Part shown: piece by piece, positions 1 through 12,932 of the stretch
Position numbering within the stretch: the stretch's first letter is position 1
Layout of the letters: the number at the start of each line of letters is the position of its first letter
Assembly: GCA_020650975.1 (NCBI GenBank)
Contig: JAIPMN010011662.1
Coordinates: forward strand, 1-44,685
Length of the DNA stretch: 44,685 nt
Source: Apostichopus californicus
Taxonomy: Eukaryota > Echinodermata > Holothuroidea > Aspidochirotida > Stichopodidae
Direction: 5' to 3'
Notes under the pieces: generated by a model
The model's database searches: none
What the model was told of the DNA's origin: nothing
The model's input: the letters and a program-made list of their open reading frames with translations, nothing else
Program-made: the position numbers and the translations under genes

Positions 1-197
1 GTTTTACATTCAGACAAGAGTTTTTTTTCCCCATTTTTCACAGTTTTCTACCTAAAGTTTCTTAACACCCAACGGATGCAAGTTCAAATTATACACTATT
101 ATGATTCGTAAATTCAGGAGATTGTTCTAGTGCCAACACTTATGGTGTTAAAACAAAGAAAAATACATTAAAAACGAAATGAAAATGATATCTCTAC

Positions 198-1774
198 CTG
201 GCCTTTCTTCTGAAATCAGGGCTGCAATATTCCTGTGTTTGGGTGTTTCTTTCTTCTCATCCAATTTCTCTTCACTACCTTGAACTCCTATCAAAGATAA
301 CAAAGATAAAAATAGACATCAAAGAAAAAAGAACACAACATCAGAAATAAAATAAAAACTCACAGCTTATAGATATATTATTGGTTGCAAAATGTACCAG
401 ACAACAACTAGCATTTCATATGCACCCAAAATCAAATTATTCACAGTTGCTTTAATTTATATTAAAGATTTGAGACCGGTGGACAAATGTTCAAGAATAA
501 ATGTTTTTACAGCGTGCTTTTATTGTTAAACTAATTTTAGAATCACCGCCTTTTTGTCATAAATTCAATATTTAAGCCAACAATTGTTTTCTTTATTACC
601 TGAATTTTCTTCTTCCTTTGAACCTTCTTCTTCTTCTTCTTCTTTCTCTTCTTCTTCTCCTTCGTTCTTTTCTCTCTCTTCTTCTTCTTTTTCCTCCTCC
701 CTGGTCTTGGCAATTGGTACCCACTTATAAATTTGCAAAGATGTATCACCAACTGAGACCCATTTCTTTTCCCTGGGAAAGAATAGAAGTCAGAATGAAA
801 ATTAAATCAAAAGATAGTTTGCAATGTAACATCCTCCAACACACAAATAAATGAGCGAAAAGTACAAATGTAAACATTCCTATTTGTTTTTTCTTTTCTT
901 CTTGCCCAAATATTGCAATTTGCAACTTGATGTAAATAAGACTTTTAGGGCATTTACTGTCAACTGTACAAACTAATAACTGATGGTAATGAGTTTTAAA
1001 ATGCTGGCAATTTTTAACCACACAAGTGAATCAAGCCACTGCAACCTTCAAATTCAACCAAAGTTCTTGGTAATTAAAAGCTGCTTACTACATAAAAGCT
1101 TACAGTATGTAGATATTACTAACCATTAATCAAATATATACCAAACCAATTGTGGCAATCAAGCTGTCATTAAATACTCAAGTATTCTTACTTCAACTTT
1201 GAAAATTTGGATACCATTAGCAACACTGGGAACCCACTCTTTTGGCTATAATTCTTTGCTAATGGCAGTAACAACAAAACAACGCGCAGCTGTCTATTTT
1301 CCGATCACAAAATTTATATTGCTGTTGGACATCCTCCAAAGAATCAAGGTAATCAATTATGCAAAAAATTGTTTCCTCTAAGTTGGTCTCAACCAAAGTG
1401 AATGGTTAAAACAAAGACAACAGACCATATCGGCTTTACCGAACAAGAATTAGCGACAGTAGTCACGTTACTGTTTTAACTATCAGACATAAGTTCCTAT
1501 ATCTAGCCTTCTAGGCCTTGGTTGCCTATTTAACATATTTCGCGGAAATGGTTCCATGTGTTGGATTGCACTAACATACTGTATGTACATAACCAATGTT
1601 GTGCGAGTGAGACTACAAAATAACTTACAGATAGTGGACCACACCTTACAAAAGAAGAAAAGTAGCAATCAATTACCATTTCCGAACCCTATCAACAGCT
1701 TGCATCACTCGTTTAATTTCATCTTTTGCACGACTGCGCGTCTCAGCACGAGAACTTCTTCCGGAGACTAACAT
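198..1774 (-). CDS. BCL7: BCL7-family SWI/SNF (BAF) subunit, N-terminal part, 3' end outside window
   Basis: Exons (minus strand): 1677-1774, 600-772, 198-287; the gene continues past the left edge. Phases fit at each junction (2, then 1) with donors GTAATT, GTAATA and GTAGAG. The start at 1774 gives [20 protein letters not shown], followed by [13 protein letters not shown]; exon 2 opens [19 protein letters not shown]. This is the BCL7 signature: an [19 protein letters not shown] start and KKWVTVGDTSL-IYKWVP. BCL7 proteins are accessory subunits of BAF/SWI-SNF chromatin remodellers and act in the nucleus. Straight after the conserved block, exon 2 turns into a very acidic Glu/Lys tract encoded by near-pure GAA/GAG triplets (about 603-712), then exon 3 adds a hydrophilic tail ([18 protein letters not shown]). 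Vertebrate BCL7 is less acidic here. Family assignment is very secure; the paralogue (A/B/C) cannot be assigned. Confidence 0.93.
603..712 (-). repeat. (GAA/GAG)n purine tract inside a BCL7 coding exon
   Basis: On the plus strand this is CTT/CTC-rich; on the coding (minus) strand it is GAA/GAG-rich and encodes mostly Glu with scattered Lys and Arg, in frame with the conserved BCL7 block. It is a trinucleotide repeat inside an exon, so its length is likely polymorphic. The low-complexity ORFs in other frames here are by-products of the tract. Confidence 0.85.
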
Positions 1775-4485
1775 TTTGTGTCTATTGTCCTTTCTTTGGA
1801 ATAGAAAAATGGAATCACCGAACGCCAAACGTGCAAAAGGTTTTACGCGAATTCAATTACGGCAGGTTGGCACAACCAAAATCCATGTAGGCAAACTAAC
1901 AAGTGTGTAACATCCTTCTGGAGTATCATTTAACAAACTGACGGCAGCTCCCTCGCATATTTGCAAGACAAAAGCAGCCGTATTTCCACCTTCGAAGCCG
2001 AAGACAAATTATAAAAACTGAAATAAAATACATTCATGAAGTGCCAGCCGTGTTTCAAGTATAGTTACTAGTTACATTCCGGATGTTTCCAATCTTTATT
2101 GGGGATGGACAAGGAATCAATAACGCAGTTGCCTTGTGTGATACAAATTCCCACTCTTAATTATTGCATGTAATTACTTTTTGCTTTAACTTCCTAAAAT
2201 TAGTAGTTAGTAGTTCTTGAGGATTAGAACTCATTCCTATATGTCTGAATTCATGGGCGTCGATCATGGGGGGGGGGGGGGGCGGGGGACATGCCCCCCA
2301 ATATTTTAGGTGGGGGATATAGTATCTATTATCCCCCAATATTTGGTGGCATAGTTTTTTTTTTGTGGCTATAAATATAAAATAATGCGTGAGGTTATTT
2401 ATCCAAATCATACTAGGCGGCGGCTAAAACTTCATCCAACACATGCTACATGAGGTAAATGACACTTCGTGGTCGTTTCTGTGATCTGTGACCGTATAGC
2501 AAGTTGTCACTCATGATTATTATCATAATGTCTGTACATCTCTTGCGTATGAGTGTAAGTACGTACAATCATATATATATGATTCACATCGATATGGGTT
2601 CACTGGGTTTCCATTTGACCTGTTTCCTACAAGATTTCTAACCACCGCAGGCGTGCAGCCAAGGGGGGGGGGCGAAGGGGGCGACCTTGAGCATATTTTT
2701 GTATTTTTGTATGATATCGCTAGTAACTTCAAAATAGAAAATGTTTAGATGCAACTTACAAGGCCTGAGAAGTGCTATTTCCAGCGATCTGTGAGTCATT
2801 TTCGGCCAAAATTTTCTTTTACGATTCGTGCCAATCATGGTGGCGCTACGCTTAGATAGTTTGCCTACAAGCTTCGCCTCCCTTGGCAAATTCCTCGCTA
2901 CGCCCCTAGCTGTCTAACCGCGTCACAATGTGTTACTAAATATCACCAAAAAACGTCACAGGCTTTCACCGAAAGAAGTTTTTACTTTTGTCGAAATGAA
3001 TTATAGCTAGACGGACCGCTTCCGTAATGAAATTTGGTTTGCCGATAAAAAAGGAAAACAGGGTTGTAGCAACCAGTAACCTTATGTATATATATACAAA
3101 ATATCACGAAGCGCGCGAACAATTTTTGGGATGAAAGTTGCTACGCGCCTGCACCCAAGCAAATGCCCCCCCCCCCTCCCCCCATATTTGAAACAAATCG
3201 CCGCCCCTGTCAGAATTATTTCGGACAACTTTCCCACAATAAAACCATTGCCAGAAGATAGAAAAAAGGAGGTTGACGAACCTAAGCGAGAGGAGATGGG
3301 GGTATTTGGGGGCTATAGCTACATCCCTTTCCCGTGTTACTCACCCCTAATTTAATAGAGATTTCTTATCCAATTCAAACATAAAGTCTTCTATACCTTT
3401 CTGTCGTCAGTGTACTGCATTCTTGCTTACATATTTTGTTGCTGTAAGGGTATATGTACATGCTCAAGTAGAACTACCTGGGGCTGCGTGTTGGTTTATG
3501 TTGTCAGTAAGCTTAATTAGTTGTGATTCGGAGATAAACTGTGACATATGAAGGGTTTTTAGAGGACCTTAGACCATCAAGAACTAACGTCCGCAGCGCA
3601 GGCATAATGATGTAGAGGGGAAGGGGGGGGGGGTAGTTGGTCAGGGGCAATGGCCCAAGGGCCGGCAAAATATATGGGATTTATGAAGTGTGCAAAGTGG
3701 GAAACCGTTGATATTATTGTCTACTAGCCCAACGTGGCTCTCAACGCCTCTGGCCATACATGATATACCGATAACTTATTTATTTTTATATTTTGTTTTG
3801 CGGTAATGGCCGCCCATAATAGCCATACCTTTTCGATGCGAACGTACTCCCAACTTATTTAAATAACAGTGGATGGCCAAGCATTCAAACAAGAACAATT
3901 AAAGACACAAACTTCATTTCTTTCTGGACGTGCCTTTAAAAAAACACTTAATACGACATTTATTTTTTTCCACAGAAGTTTCAGGGGGAAAACACCTCAG
4001 GTTGATCTTTCAGGTTAAAATAAACAGTAGATATAACATTAGTTTTCAAAACCTTAACGTAAGAAACTTCTTCATAAAGGAAACATTATAGATATCTGTT
4101 GTATTAATTCATTCGTCTTTACTTAAAACACGAACACACACTAACGTAACATTAATTAGACTTTTATTAAAGATACGTTAAATAACTCGAAAAAGAAAAA
4201 CAATTTAAAAAGATATAAAATTACTAAAACTTTTCATAAATTTAAACTTTAAAGCAATGGGGATAGATGCAGTCGAAGTTCATAATATCGCAAGTTATGA
4301 AGTCAGTTTTAATTTATTATTAAGAGGCTCAAGAACTTGTTTCATACGTAATATAAATCATTATTGTTGAAAAATTTAAGCAAGGAACAGGAATGAAAAC
4401 ATTTTAAAAATAATAAATATTTCTAGAAACTTATTTTCAAGTCTAGTGATATTGGTTATAGTTCAAGATGTTGCTTTAAGTTGTT
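1775..4485. other. Intergenic, repeat-bearing, no gene seen
   Basis: Between the BCL7 start and the 3' end of the peroxidase, both on the minus strand. The first few hundred bases after 1775 should hold the BCL7 promoter, but I see no diagnostic motif. Mononucleotide runs lie at about 2268-2282 (G), 2663-2672 (G), 3166-3176 (C) and 3623-3633 (G). ORFs here are short, with no recognisable family. Confidence 0.6.
2643..2908. mobile_element. Possible degenerate inverted-repeat element with GGCGTAGC-type ends
   Basis: The left end (about 2647-2665, AGGCGTGCAGCCAAGG followed by a G run) resembles the reverse complement of the right end (about 2881-2908, AGGGGCGTAGCGAGG, then GCCAAGG). Related GCGTAGCC-like wording recurs near 14635. 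The match is imperfect and I see no convincing target duplication, so this is a weak call. Confidence 0.3.
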
Positions 4486-7400
4486 CTACTCCTTCCACGC
4501 GCTCAAGTCAAGATGTGGGATAGCGGTTCCGTCCTTACAGCTCACTCGGACGTTGGCGAATCCAGGAAGTTCCCGTTGCATGTTGGGATATGTGTGCTGT
4601 TTACTGTAGCTGCTGAATGAAGTTATATCTCTATGGAAGATAATGGAGACAGACGATTTGTTAGGAATTAAAACATCTGTACCTTCAATTTTACAAGACT
4701 GGTGGAATCTCTGCTTATTATAAAATAAACATTTTCTAATTAGTTTTTTATTTAACACCTGCTGTGTCGACGGCCATTATGTTAATTTCAATAACAAGGA
4801 CGCTTCTAAAATGATGTCAGCGAGCCACATCGTGAGTTGAACAATTTCAATCTCTGCATATGAATTGTACACTTGCTTTCGGAGATTGTTCGAAAGCTGG
4901 TGCAAAATGCAGGAGTGCCAAGCATTTGGCTGTGTAAACAGTAGCCTAGAGGGGAGCAGGGAACGGAACACGATTTTATGTTATTCGTGACGGGAAAAGG
5001 TTTCCAGAGAAAAGAGAACGTGCAAAAGACCTAAAAAGAAAAGAGAAACTTTAGAAATAAACCACACTTGACCTAGCCCGATTCTATGACACCTACGCGT
5101 GCGTAAGTTGACGTAGCAACAGGCTAAAAGTGATGAATTTCAGATTGTGTTTAATAAACGTAGTTTTATGCAAAGATTACTAATTCTTCACACCATTCAT
5201 ATACTTGAAGACATGCTGATTGCAACTTGTAACTTTAGAGAGATAATACATATTATCATTCTTACCCATCACCGATAGCTTCATCGCTTTCCCGGAACGC
5301 AAACGGCTGAATAGAGTCTATCGTTTCGAGTGTGTCGCACATAACACGTGACATCGTCATTGCACGAATCGATTTCAATTGATCTGAAATTATGTTTGAT
5401 AAATCCATTAGCTGAGTAATTAATATGAAACATGTAATCGTTTTCGAAAATGACATAGTTGTAACGGTAAAAGGTCTTTGGCAGTGACCTATACGAAGTC
5501 ACACCCGGCAAATTAATGTTGAGTAGAATGTACTTCGCAATGTTAACATTATTTATCAGTAAATTGACCAACGGGCATATAACATAAATGCTGTATTGTC
5601 TAACAAAATACGGTGCGAAGATAAGTGTTGTTAATCATGTGCTAAAAATGATTAACTTTTCTCTTCTGCCAACCCTAAAGAACATTGCACGTTACTATAA
5701 GGCTTAACTGTTAAATTTATATTCATCCCACTCAATGTCAAATAACATTCATGAGTATAACAACAATTGCAAACTTTAAACGACGTGTAGAGCAGTAATA
5801 TTTTCGGATCAATAGGGATCCACTGAAATTTTTCGTTTCGAGGCTTATTTGGAGAAGTTATGTTAAGAACATGAACTAAGCTCTTTTTTAAACCAACTCA
5901 AAGAAGAAAAGTGAGCGTAAATACTAACCTTTGGTAAAGGATGAAATTAACCCTCCATTCTCGTACCAGAACCGATCGCCAAGCTTAAGCTCTCGAAACT
6001 GTCTTGCAAGCAAACAAACATTTAATGGACCTACCAAGGCATCATCTAATAGTCTTTCTGCTATCGAACCAACAAAAACATCGATGTCATGAACATCTCT
6101 GTAGGAGAGAATTAAACGGAAGAACGGTTACCATAATATAAATATAGTAATTAGTAGCAAGCAAAAGTTTTAAGCTAAAATGTGAAATGTGTGGATGCAT
6201 TCATAGCTTTAAAACACACAAGTTCCAACCTCGACAGGGAAAACATATTCGATTAAAGATTCAGTTTTTGAAGATAAATTTCTCCCACCTGCGTATAAAC
6301 AACTTTGTAAGGAGGGGCAGGGGTACGATACTTGTTATTAAAAACAATAAGCACTGAAAATGAAGTCGTTTTTAATCTGTAATGGTGTCTATATGAATAT
6401 ATTCTGTCAAGCTCGCCAGGAGAATGTCTCTATACAATATCCGCAATGTCTATGACGTACGTATAGACTTGCTGTAGTCGGTTTATAACGTCCTGGTCGA
6501 AATCAGCCTTTAAGTCATCGAATGACGTGACTGCAGGTGAGCCACAAAACCGTCGCCATTCCGTGTAGCTCGGAAGGCCATGGTCCCTTCCTCTCTGAAT
6601 GTTAAACGATATTAAGTCCAAGCTAGGTCTGGAAAAAGAGAAAAAAGAAGAAGAAAAACAGTAGTAAGGGAAAACCTTTTGACTCGTTTAACATTTGGTT
6701 TTCATATATAAATAGGATAAGTTTGTAACTAAGTATAGTGACTTGAAATGGATCAAATTGCAATTATGTAAATGCTTTCTACCTTTTCATTACATCGATC
6801 CGTATAGTTGAATAATACGGTAGACGCAAAAAGTTCAAATGGTTACCGCAATCATCACAATGAATGACTGCAGTCATTGTATTAATTCTAATTTTGCCTA
6901 AGATAAAGTGGTTTAAGACTATTTTGATTAAACTGGGGTCGTGAGCCATTTTAAAGTCGCCAAAATGTTTCGGGAGAAAAATATTTGTAGAAAAAAAAGT
7001 GGAAAAAACTTCAATATATATATATATATATTACATAAAAGTTTGTAAAATATGACACTATTTGTGAGGACCCTTACTATATAAGATCATATAATTTCTC
7101 AAACTATGGGGGTATATCCTACCTGTATTTAGACCCCTTCCTCAGGCCACAAAACTCACCACTTGAGGGTCGCCAAGGTGAAAATTGGGGTCACCCAGCC
7201 AAAACGTGTGATTGAAGAGATATGAGGTACCAGCATAGGGTTTACTTACGTTCCAGGAGGAAGATTGAATAGATGGTGAGTGAGGACGCTTTCGATGTTC
7301 GAGTCCACTTTCAGCAATCTTTCAACTAACATCCCAAAGACGAGAGCATCAATCCCGCCATTACTTTCATCAAACATTAGAGTACCATTGAAGAAAGCCT

Positions 7401-10400
7401 CCGTGAGTGGCAGAGGATCAAACACCGGTTCGAATCTATTGTTGAGACGGATCATCTCGTGGCTAACTTGACTGTGGCCCATGCGAATTGCTGACGTAGA
7501 CAGGACGTTTGTCATAGCAGGATGTATTTTATGATCGTAACCGTGAAAAAATCCGTCTGGATTTAACGATAACTCAAATATTCCCATTATTCGGGGACCA
7601 AGCAGCAGTGGGAGGTACTCATTGTAGACTATGTGTTGGAAAATGGCTGTGACGATTTTACGTGCTTCTTGATACAACCTGAAAAGTAAATCAGTCGGAC
7701 GTGAATAAAGATGATGGCGACCAGATCTTTTCAACTGATCTAGGCGACTACTATAAAATGACCAATGATAATATCCTCATATTCATACCATACTGTGACC
7801 CCTAGACGTGCATAGCTACAAACTTGAAATTTCGTATCAAATTTGACCAACATTGATAAGTACCATCGAGAACTGTTAATATATGACGAGTTGTAATTAT
7901 TTTATTTTTATCCTTTTGTCTTTTTCTTCGTTTCGTTTCATTCGTCTTTGTCAAGGTGGACCCAGAAACATCATTAGAGAAGACACTAATCCAACCATTA
8001 TTATTAATCCGTGATACACAGATAACTGTCATGCTTCCCCAAGCAACTTACTAAGCAAAGTCTTATTCCATATGGGAGATATCTCATATCTAAAGTATCT
8101 TCACATTCAAATATCAAGTCTATATAGTGGCATAGTCTAGCCACATCAGCTAAGCTTTGTTTTCTTTATGTTTGGGCTGTTTAATGGGAGTATTCCTTCT
8201 AAAAGTTCTCTGCCATTTTAAGCCAAAGATGATGGTTTGGTTTGTATTCCCTTTAAGACGTGTGTGTCGGAGGGGGAGGGGGGGGGGGGGCAAGAGGTCA
8301 GACGGTCGTTGAGTGGTGTTGAAATTGCAGCCTGTGACGGTTCCGTCCACGAGCGTACGAAAGTCACTGCTCACCTGACCCCCTTTCCGTCGCATTGGGC
8401 GGGCTCTGGATATTGCCTCTCATATTACGAAAATTAGAATAAATTATTATTTATCTCATATTTTCCCCGGTCCCTCATTGAAACCCAGGCCCCGTGGATG
8501 TGTTTCCCTCATGACCCCAGCTCTAATAAGGCCTGACTATATATGCTGATATAAGTAAAGATGTGTGTTTATTTACTTCTCCTCTTCCCATGCCCTGTTT
8601 AACTGGAACAGTTGCAAAGCGATATGATTGTGTAGTCGATGGAAGAGTGTGTGAAGTGCGGTCAGTCCGGGTTGTTCCGCTGCTCGTTTGTCGCCGGATC
8701 GCCCGCATTGTTGAGTAGCACGGAATGAAATACAATCTGACATCTGTACATCCTTTGGCAGGTGAGGTAAAGAAAAGTCATTGGAACCTCTCGACATCAG
8801 AAGGAGACCCATTCCTGTAGCAAAATTAAAAGGAAAATGATTTATACAACTAACAATTTTCACCGGATCGAAGTTCCTAATAGGGGCCGTGAAGGTCTTT
8901 GTACCTTCAAAATGAATTGTGGTCATCTTCTTTCCACGATAAACCTGGAACATCTACTGATAGTCCATGTTTAACACTCGATAATCCAGGTTTTTCAACC
9001 GAAAATCCAGGTTTTTCAACGATAAACCTGGTTTATCTCTGAAAACCGGGAATATCGCCGATAAACTTGGAATATCAAGAAAAAAAACTTGAAAAATATA
9101 GAGAAAAAAAACTTGAATTATCGTTAGAAAAACCTGGATTATCGGTCGAAAATCCAGGTTTAATAGGCTTATCAATTGAAAATCCTGGATTATCGGTACA
9201 AAACCTGGACTATTGATCGATGAACTTAGATTTTCGTCTGATAAACCTGAATTCTTGACAGATCATCGGTTCAAAAAGTTGACCACTGAACTACGACCGA
9301 TAATCCAAGTTTTTCGCACATAATTTTGGATTTTAAAACGATAAATCAGGTTTAATTACCGATAATCCAGTTTTTTTTGCCGATAATCCAAGTGTTTTTG
9401 CCGATAATCCGGGCTTTTTGCCGATAATCATATGACACTCACCACTCATTGTGGCAGACGCATTCACTGAATGACAAATTCAGTTTTTATAACGCTTTTA
9501 TGCAGTACACTTACCCCACCTCCACCCCCCCCCAACCCACCGCCATTAATCCTTGATATATTTATCATTCATATAGTAGCAGGTAAAATCACTCAATGTG
9601 ACAACTAGTCGATATGTCGCTTTTCTCAATCATTATGATAAATTAAGAATTTTAAAAAAAATTAGAACTGATATGAAGAAAAAGAAGAGAATTCGGCATT
9701 CAATTTATTATGAATATACTTTCCATGAGATTTATCTCTCAGAGACTCCTCGACTTCAGCTGATGACCCATATGTGACCGATCCGTCAATTAGTGACGTC
9801 ACTTGGTTCAACTGTTGACGAGGGCCCGGCTGACAATCTTCTCCAAGGACTGGCAGTGAACGAAGGAACGGAAAACAAGGAACCTCAAAAAAGGGGTCGG
9901 AAGCAGGTACCTCGATAGGTAAACAAATTGATGACTGCGAACAACCACATCTGCCTTAGAATGGATATGAAACAGAATCCAGTCAAAAGCGTGACCAGAG
10001 TTGGCTTTAAAATGTATAGTGTATGCTAAAATTGCTTTAAAATAATGTAATATTTCAGTATGCGAAGATATACTTTTGAAAGAATTGGTAAAATGCTTGC
10101 TTGAATTCGAAAATTGCTTGTGAGACTTTCTAGGGTGTGTGCTTATAATATGAATGATTTTTTTGTTTTGTTTATTATTTCTGTTAATTCAGTGTTACGT
10201 AAGTGAAATTATGGATATATTCGACTGACCCAATTTTCCACCCGTAATACCTTCCAGGCTTCCACATTTATGGTATCGTATTGAAATAGAAGGATTCAGC
10301 AATATCTCGACACTATAAGGTTTCTAATAGCATCTAATTCTAATCTAGGCTACTATAGGGTCGGTGAGCGAAATGGGGGAGGAGGAGGGATGGTTTTATT

Positions 10401-12932
10401 ATTAGGTGAAACGCAACCATACTTAAAGCTTTACTCCCTTCCTCAGGAATGCCTTTTTTGCTCACGTGGCATTTGTACCTGCTGTGGCATATTTCCATTT
10501 GTATAGGTTAATCATTTCTTATCCTCACCGACTTCTGTTGGTGTGTGACCAATATCGTGGTCCAGTAGTTGTCCAAAGTTAGTGACCAGGCTAGTGTATC
10601 CCTGCATCTCCACAGTTTCGTGAGTAAAGACTGTGGATGAGACCTTCCTAGCAGATGGGAGCTGCTCCCCTGCTTGCGTCAGTCTCGGTTGAGATAAATC
10701 TGTAACGTATAGTTAATGTAATAACAAATAGTTGAACGGAAGGGAAGGTGAGAAGGGGGCGGGGCGGGCGGGGCGGGCGGCGGTGAAAAGGGGGCGGGGA
10801 AAGAAAAATGGAAGGCGTTGTTACTCTCAGTCGAAGTTTTAGGAGTGACTCCAGTAGCTCCATGTTGCCCAATACCCAACATAGCAAAACAATGACAGCC
10901 GTAACCATGATAACGATGAAGAGCGACTGTGACCTTTTGCAGGAAATTGCTGTCATGAAAGAAGGCGAGGAAATTATTCAATTTGCTATAACCTCTAACT
11001 GACGACAAAATTAAAACAGTTTGGGCTGATTTTGATAATATTAGAATACGTTTTGCTATTAGCCCATAGAAACGTTAAAGATTTTAGCTTCATTATACAT
11101 TTTATTTGCAATAAATGAAGCTACATTTTTTCTCGTTCAGCTCCTTTCAACTACTACCTTACCGTCTGCATAGGCTGCTTTCAAATATCTTTTCAGAGGC
11201 GTGAAAGATTTGCCTCTGTGTGGGAAGATCGGATTATTACACATTCCGTCAGGTTTGGTGTATCGTGACAAAGGGTAACAGGAGGGCGTCTCGTCAGGTG
11301 TGGAACACATCTTCGCGATCTCGTCAAGAACCGAACGGGTGTGTAGCCTGCAGTGAGAACGAGGTCAAATACGGCAGGCTGATTAAGACTAAGGGCTGAC
11401 CCAAATGGAGAGTAGTATAGTCGGAGAATACCCGAGCAAGGCCTCAAGCCGAGGGGCCCGAGGTCAATTTGGGGGAAGACTGGTAACCGTAATGGATATC
11501 AAATGTGCTAAAATTGTTATTTTTCGGCGAACCCATTGTAGAGAGTTGTCTCATTCGTGTTCATGTTGGACAGCTGGACGGGAATTATTGTTCCAAAGCC
11601 CTTCCATCATATACGCTCTCCACATGCAAACCCACCCACATCAATTACAAATTCGACCGGTTGTAGCCCGATTTAGGCTATGATTTAAAAACATGGTCAA
11701 ACGGGTGACTTTTGTGGTCTGTTCAGTGCTCATGAAATTGCCTTTTGAACATAGTTAAATGCTTCATTCTAATGACCACAAATTTTAATGCCTCAGAGCT
11801 TCCAGGGGCATCGTACTCTGAACCCCAACCGTGTTGTTGTCCACTGGACCCCACTAGGGATAACAAGGCGGGCCTTGATCCCACAATGGCATGCGTTCGG
11901 TGGAAGCATTCTGCGAAAATGAAATTAATCTACAACGTTCGTATAATTCATGATATGTGTAGGAATTAATGTGTATGGTTAATGTGAATAAATCTTATTA
12001 GCCATGACTGAGAGGAAAATTTCTTGGCAAACTTCTTATTTATACTGCAAAATGCCGTTTGTATTGGAAAGTATCTTAATTCATCTAAAGAGCCTTCCCG
12101 TTTTGTTCTGATTTAGATTGTCTGCGGATCCTGTATGCTAGGATCGAAAATGTCATTTATCACGTTAGTAGGTAAACTAAGAACTGCTTATATTTCTTAT
12201 TTCTAAGTTACGATTTTTACATCTATAGTAACAAACAGATACATTAGGGAAAATGTTTCATGAAATTAAATCTGATTTGAAAAATGAAAAGAGTGTCTCA
12301 CCTGTGACCGTATGTGGCAGTAATGTTTTCACATACATGTGCAAATGTTGACATTCTTTTACTCTGGTCAAAACTGGCTCCAAACTGTGATAGGGTCGTT
12401 AGTGGAGTTCTTCGTGTCCGCGATTCATTGAATTCTGTGATCGATGTAAGATCGATCAATCAATAACATTCATCAATTTATATACAAATATCTTAGTGAC
12501 AGATATGAAATGGTGGAATGGCCAGATTATTTATTAAGAAGGGGGAGAAGAGTTTCGAAACCTTCTGACCAGAGAATTGAGGTGACTGACTTGTTTCTTG
12601 TTTTTTTGGAGATAGGAAAGTGTTTTTTCAATTCCATATCTTTCTGTCAGAGAATGCAACAATCGAATGTTCTTCACCCAACTCTCATAGCAAGTGATAC
12701 ATATGTCAAAAAATGATATGCCTCAAATATTGTTCAATTTAAAATATTTTTAAACAAATATAACTGTAATATACCTCTGTAATGAGCGCACTGCTCATTT
12801 TCAACCCATGTTCGAGTTTTCTCTATTAAATCTCCAGCATTGTTTGGAAAGGTTTGAGACTTCTCCTCGAATGGAAATCCAAAGATTATTTTGATGCAAA
12901 CGGAAGCAATCAACACACTGACTAGTGACACG
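4486..12932 (-). CDS. Animal haem peroxidase (myeloperoxidase/ovoperoxidase-like), secreted; start exon not found
   Basis: Exons (minus): 12775-12932, 12302-12434, 11163-11347, 10529-10699, 9720-9954, 8577-8814, 7250-7678, 6461-6628, 5929-6098, 5266-5383, 4486-4603 (stop TAG 4486-4488); about 700 residues. The family oxidises halides or phenols with H2O2. Landmarks in order: a hydrophobic secretory core ([18 protein letters not shown]); an RTRR furin-type site; DGMCNNP; distal haem His in [16 protein letters not shown]-like [18 protein letters not shown]; distal Arg/ester Glu in [18 protein letters not shown]; proximal His in [29 protein letters not shown]-terminal [12 protein letters not shown]. 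Catalytic residues are present. Oddities: HRLHN replaces the usual REHN, and the 9720/8814 junction is out of phase using the best sites. The first exon, with Met and the start of the signal peptide, must lie above 12932 but was not identified. Family very secure; exact subtype open. Confidence 0.93.
8955..9430. repeat. Degenerate array of CGATAATCCAGGTTTTT units in both orientations
   Basis: About 20 imperfect copies, spaced roughly 18-25 bp. Early and late copies read GATAATCCAGGTTTTT; the middle holds reverse complements (AAAACCTGGATTATCG), so neighbouring units can pair as hairpins. It fills much of the peroxidase intron between coding exons 9720-9954 and 8577-8814. The 73-residue minus-strand ORF here is only a translation of the repeat. 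Confidence 0.8.
10741..10805 (+). repeat. G-rich block with quadruplex potential in a peroxidase intron
   Basis: A sequence of repeated GGGGCGGGGCGGGCGGGG-type runs on the plus strand, just upstream (in gene sense) of the exon that carries the distal His (10529-10699). It is strongly GC-rich against an AT-rich surround and has more than four closely spaced G tracts. Confidence 0.7.

Noticed and set aside
618-854. Leu-rich plus-strand ORF
   Set aside because: Antisense of the GAA repeat in the BCL7 exon.
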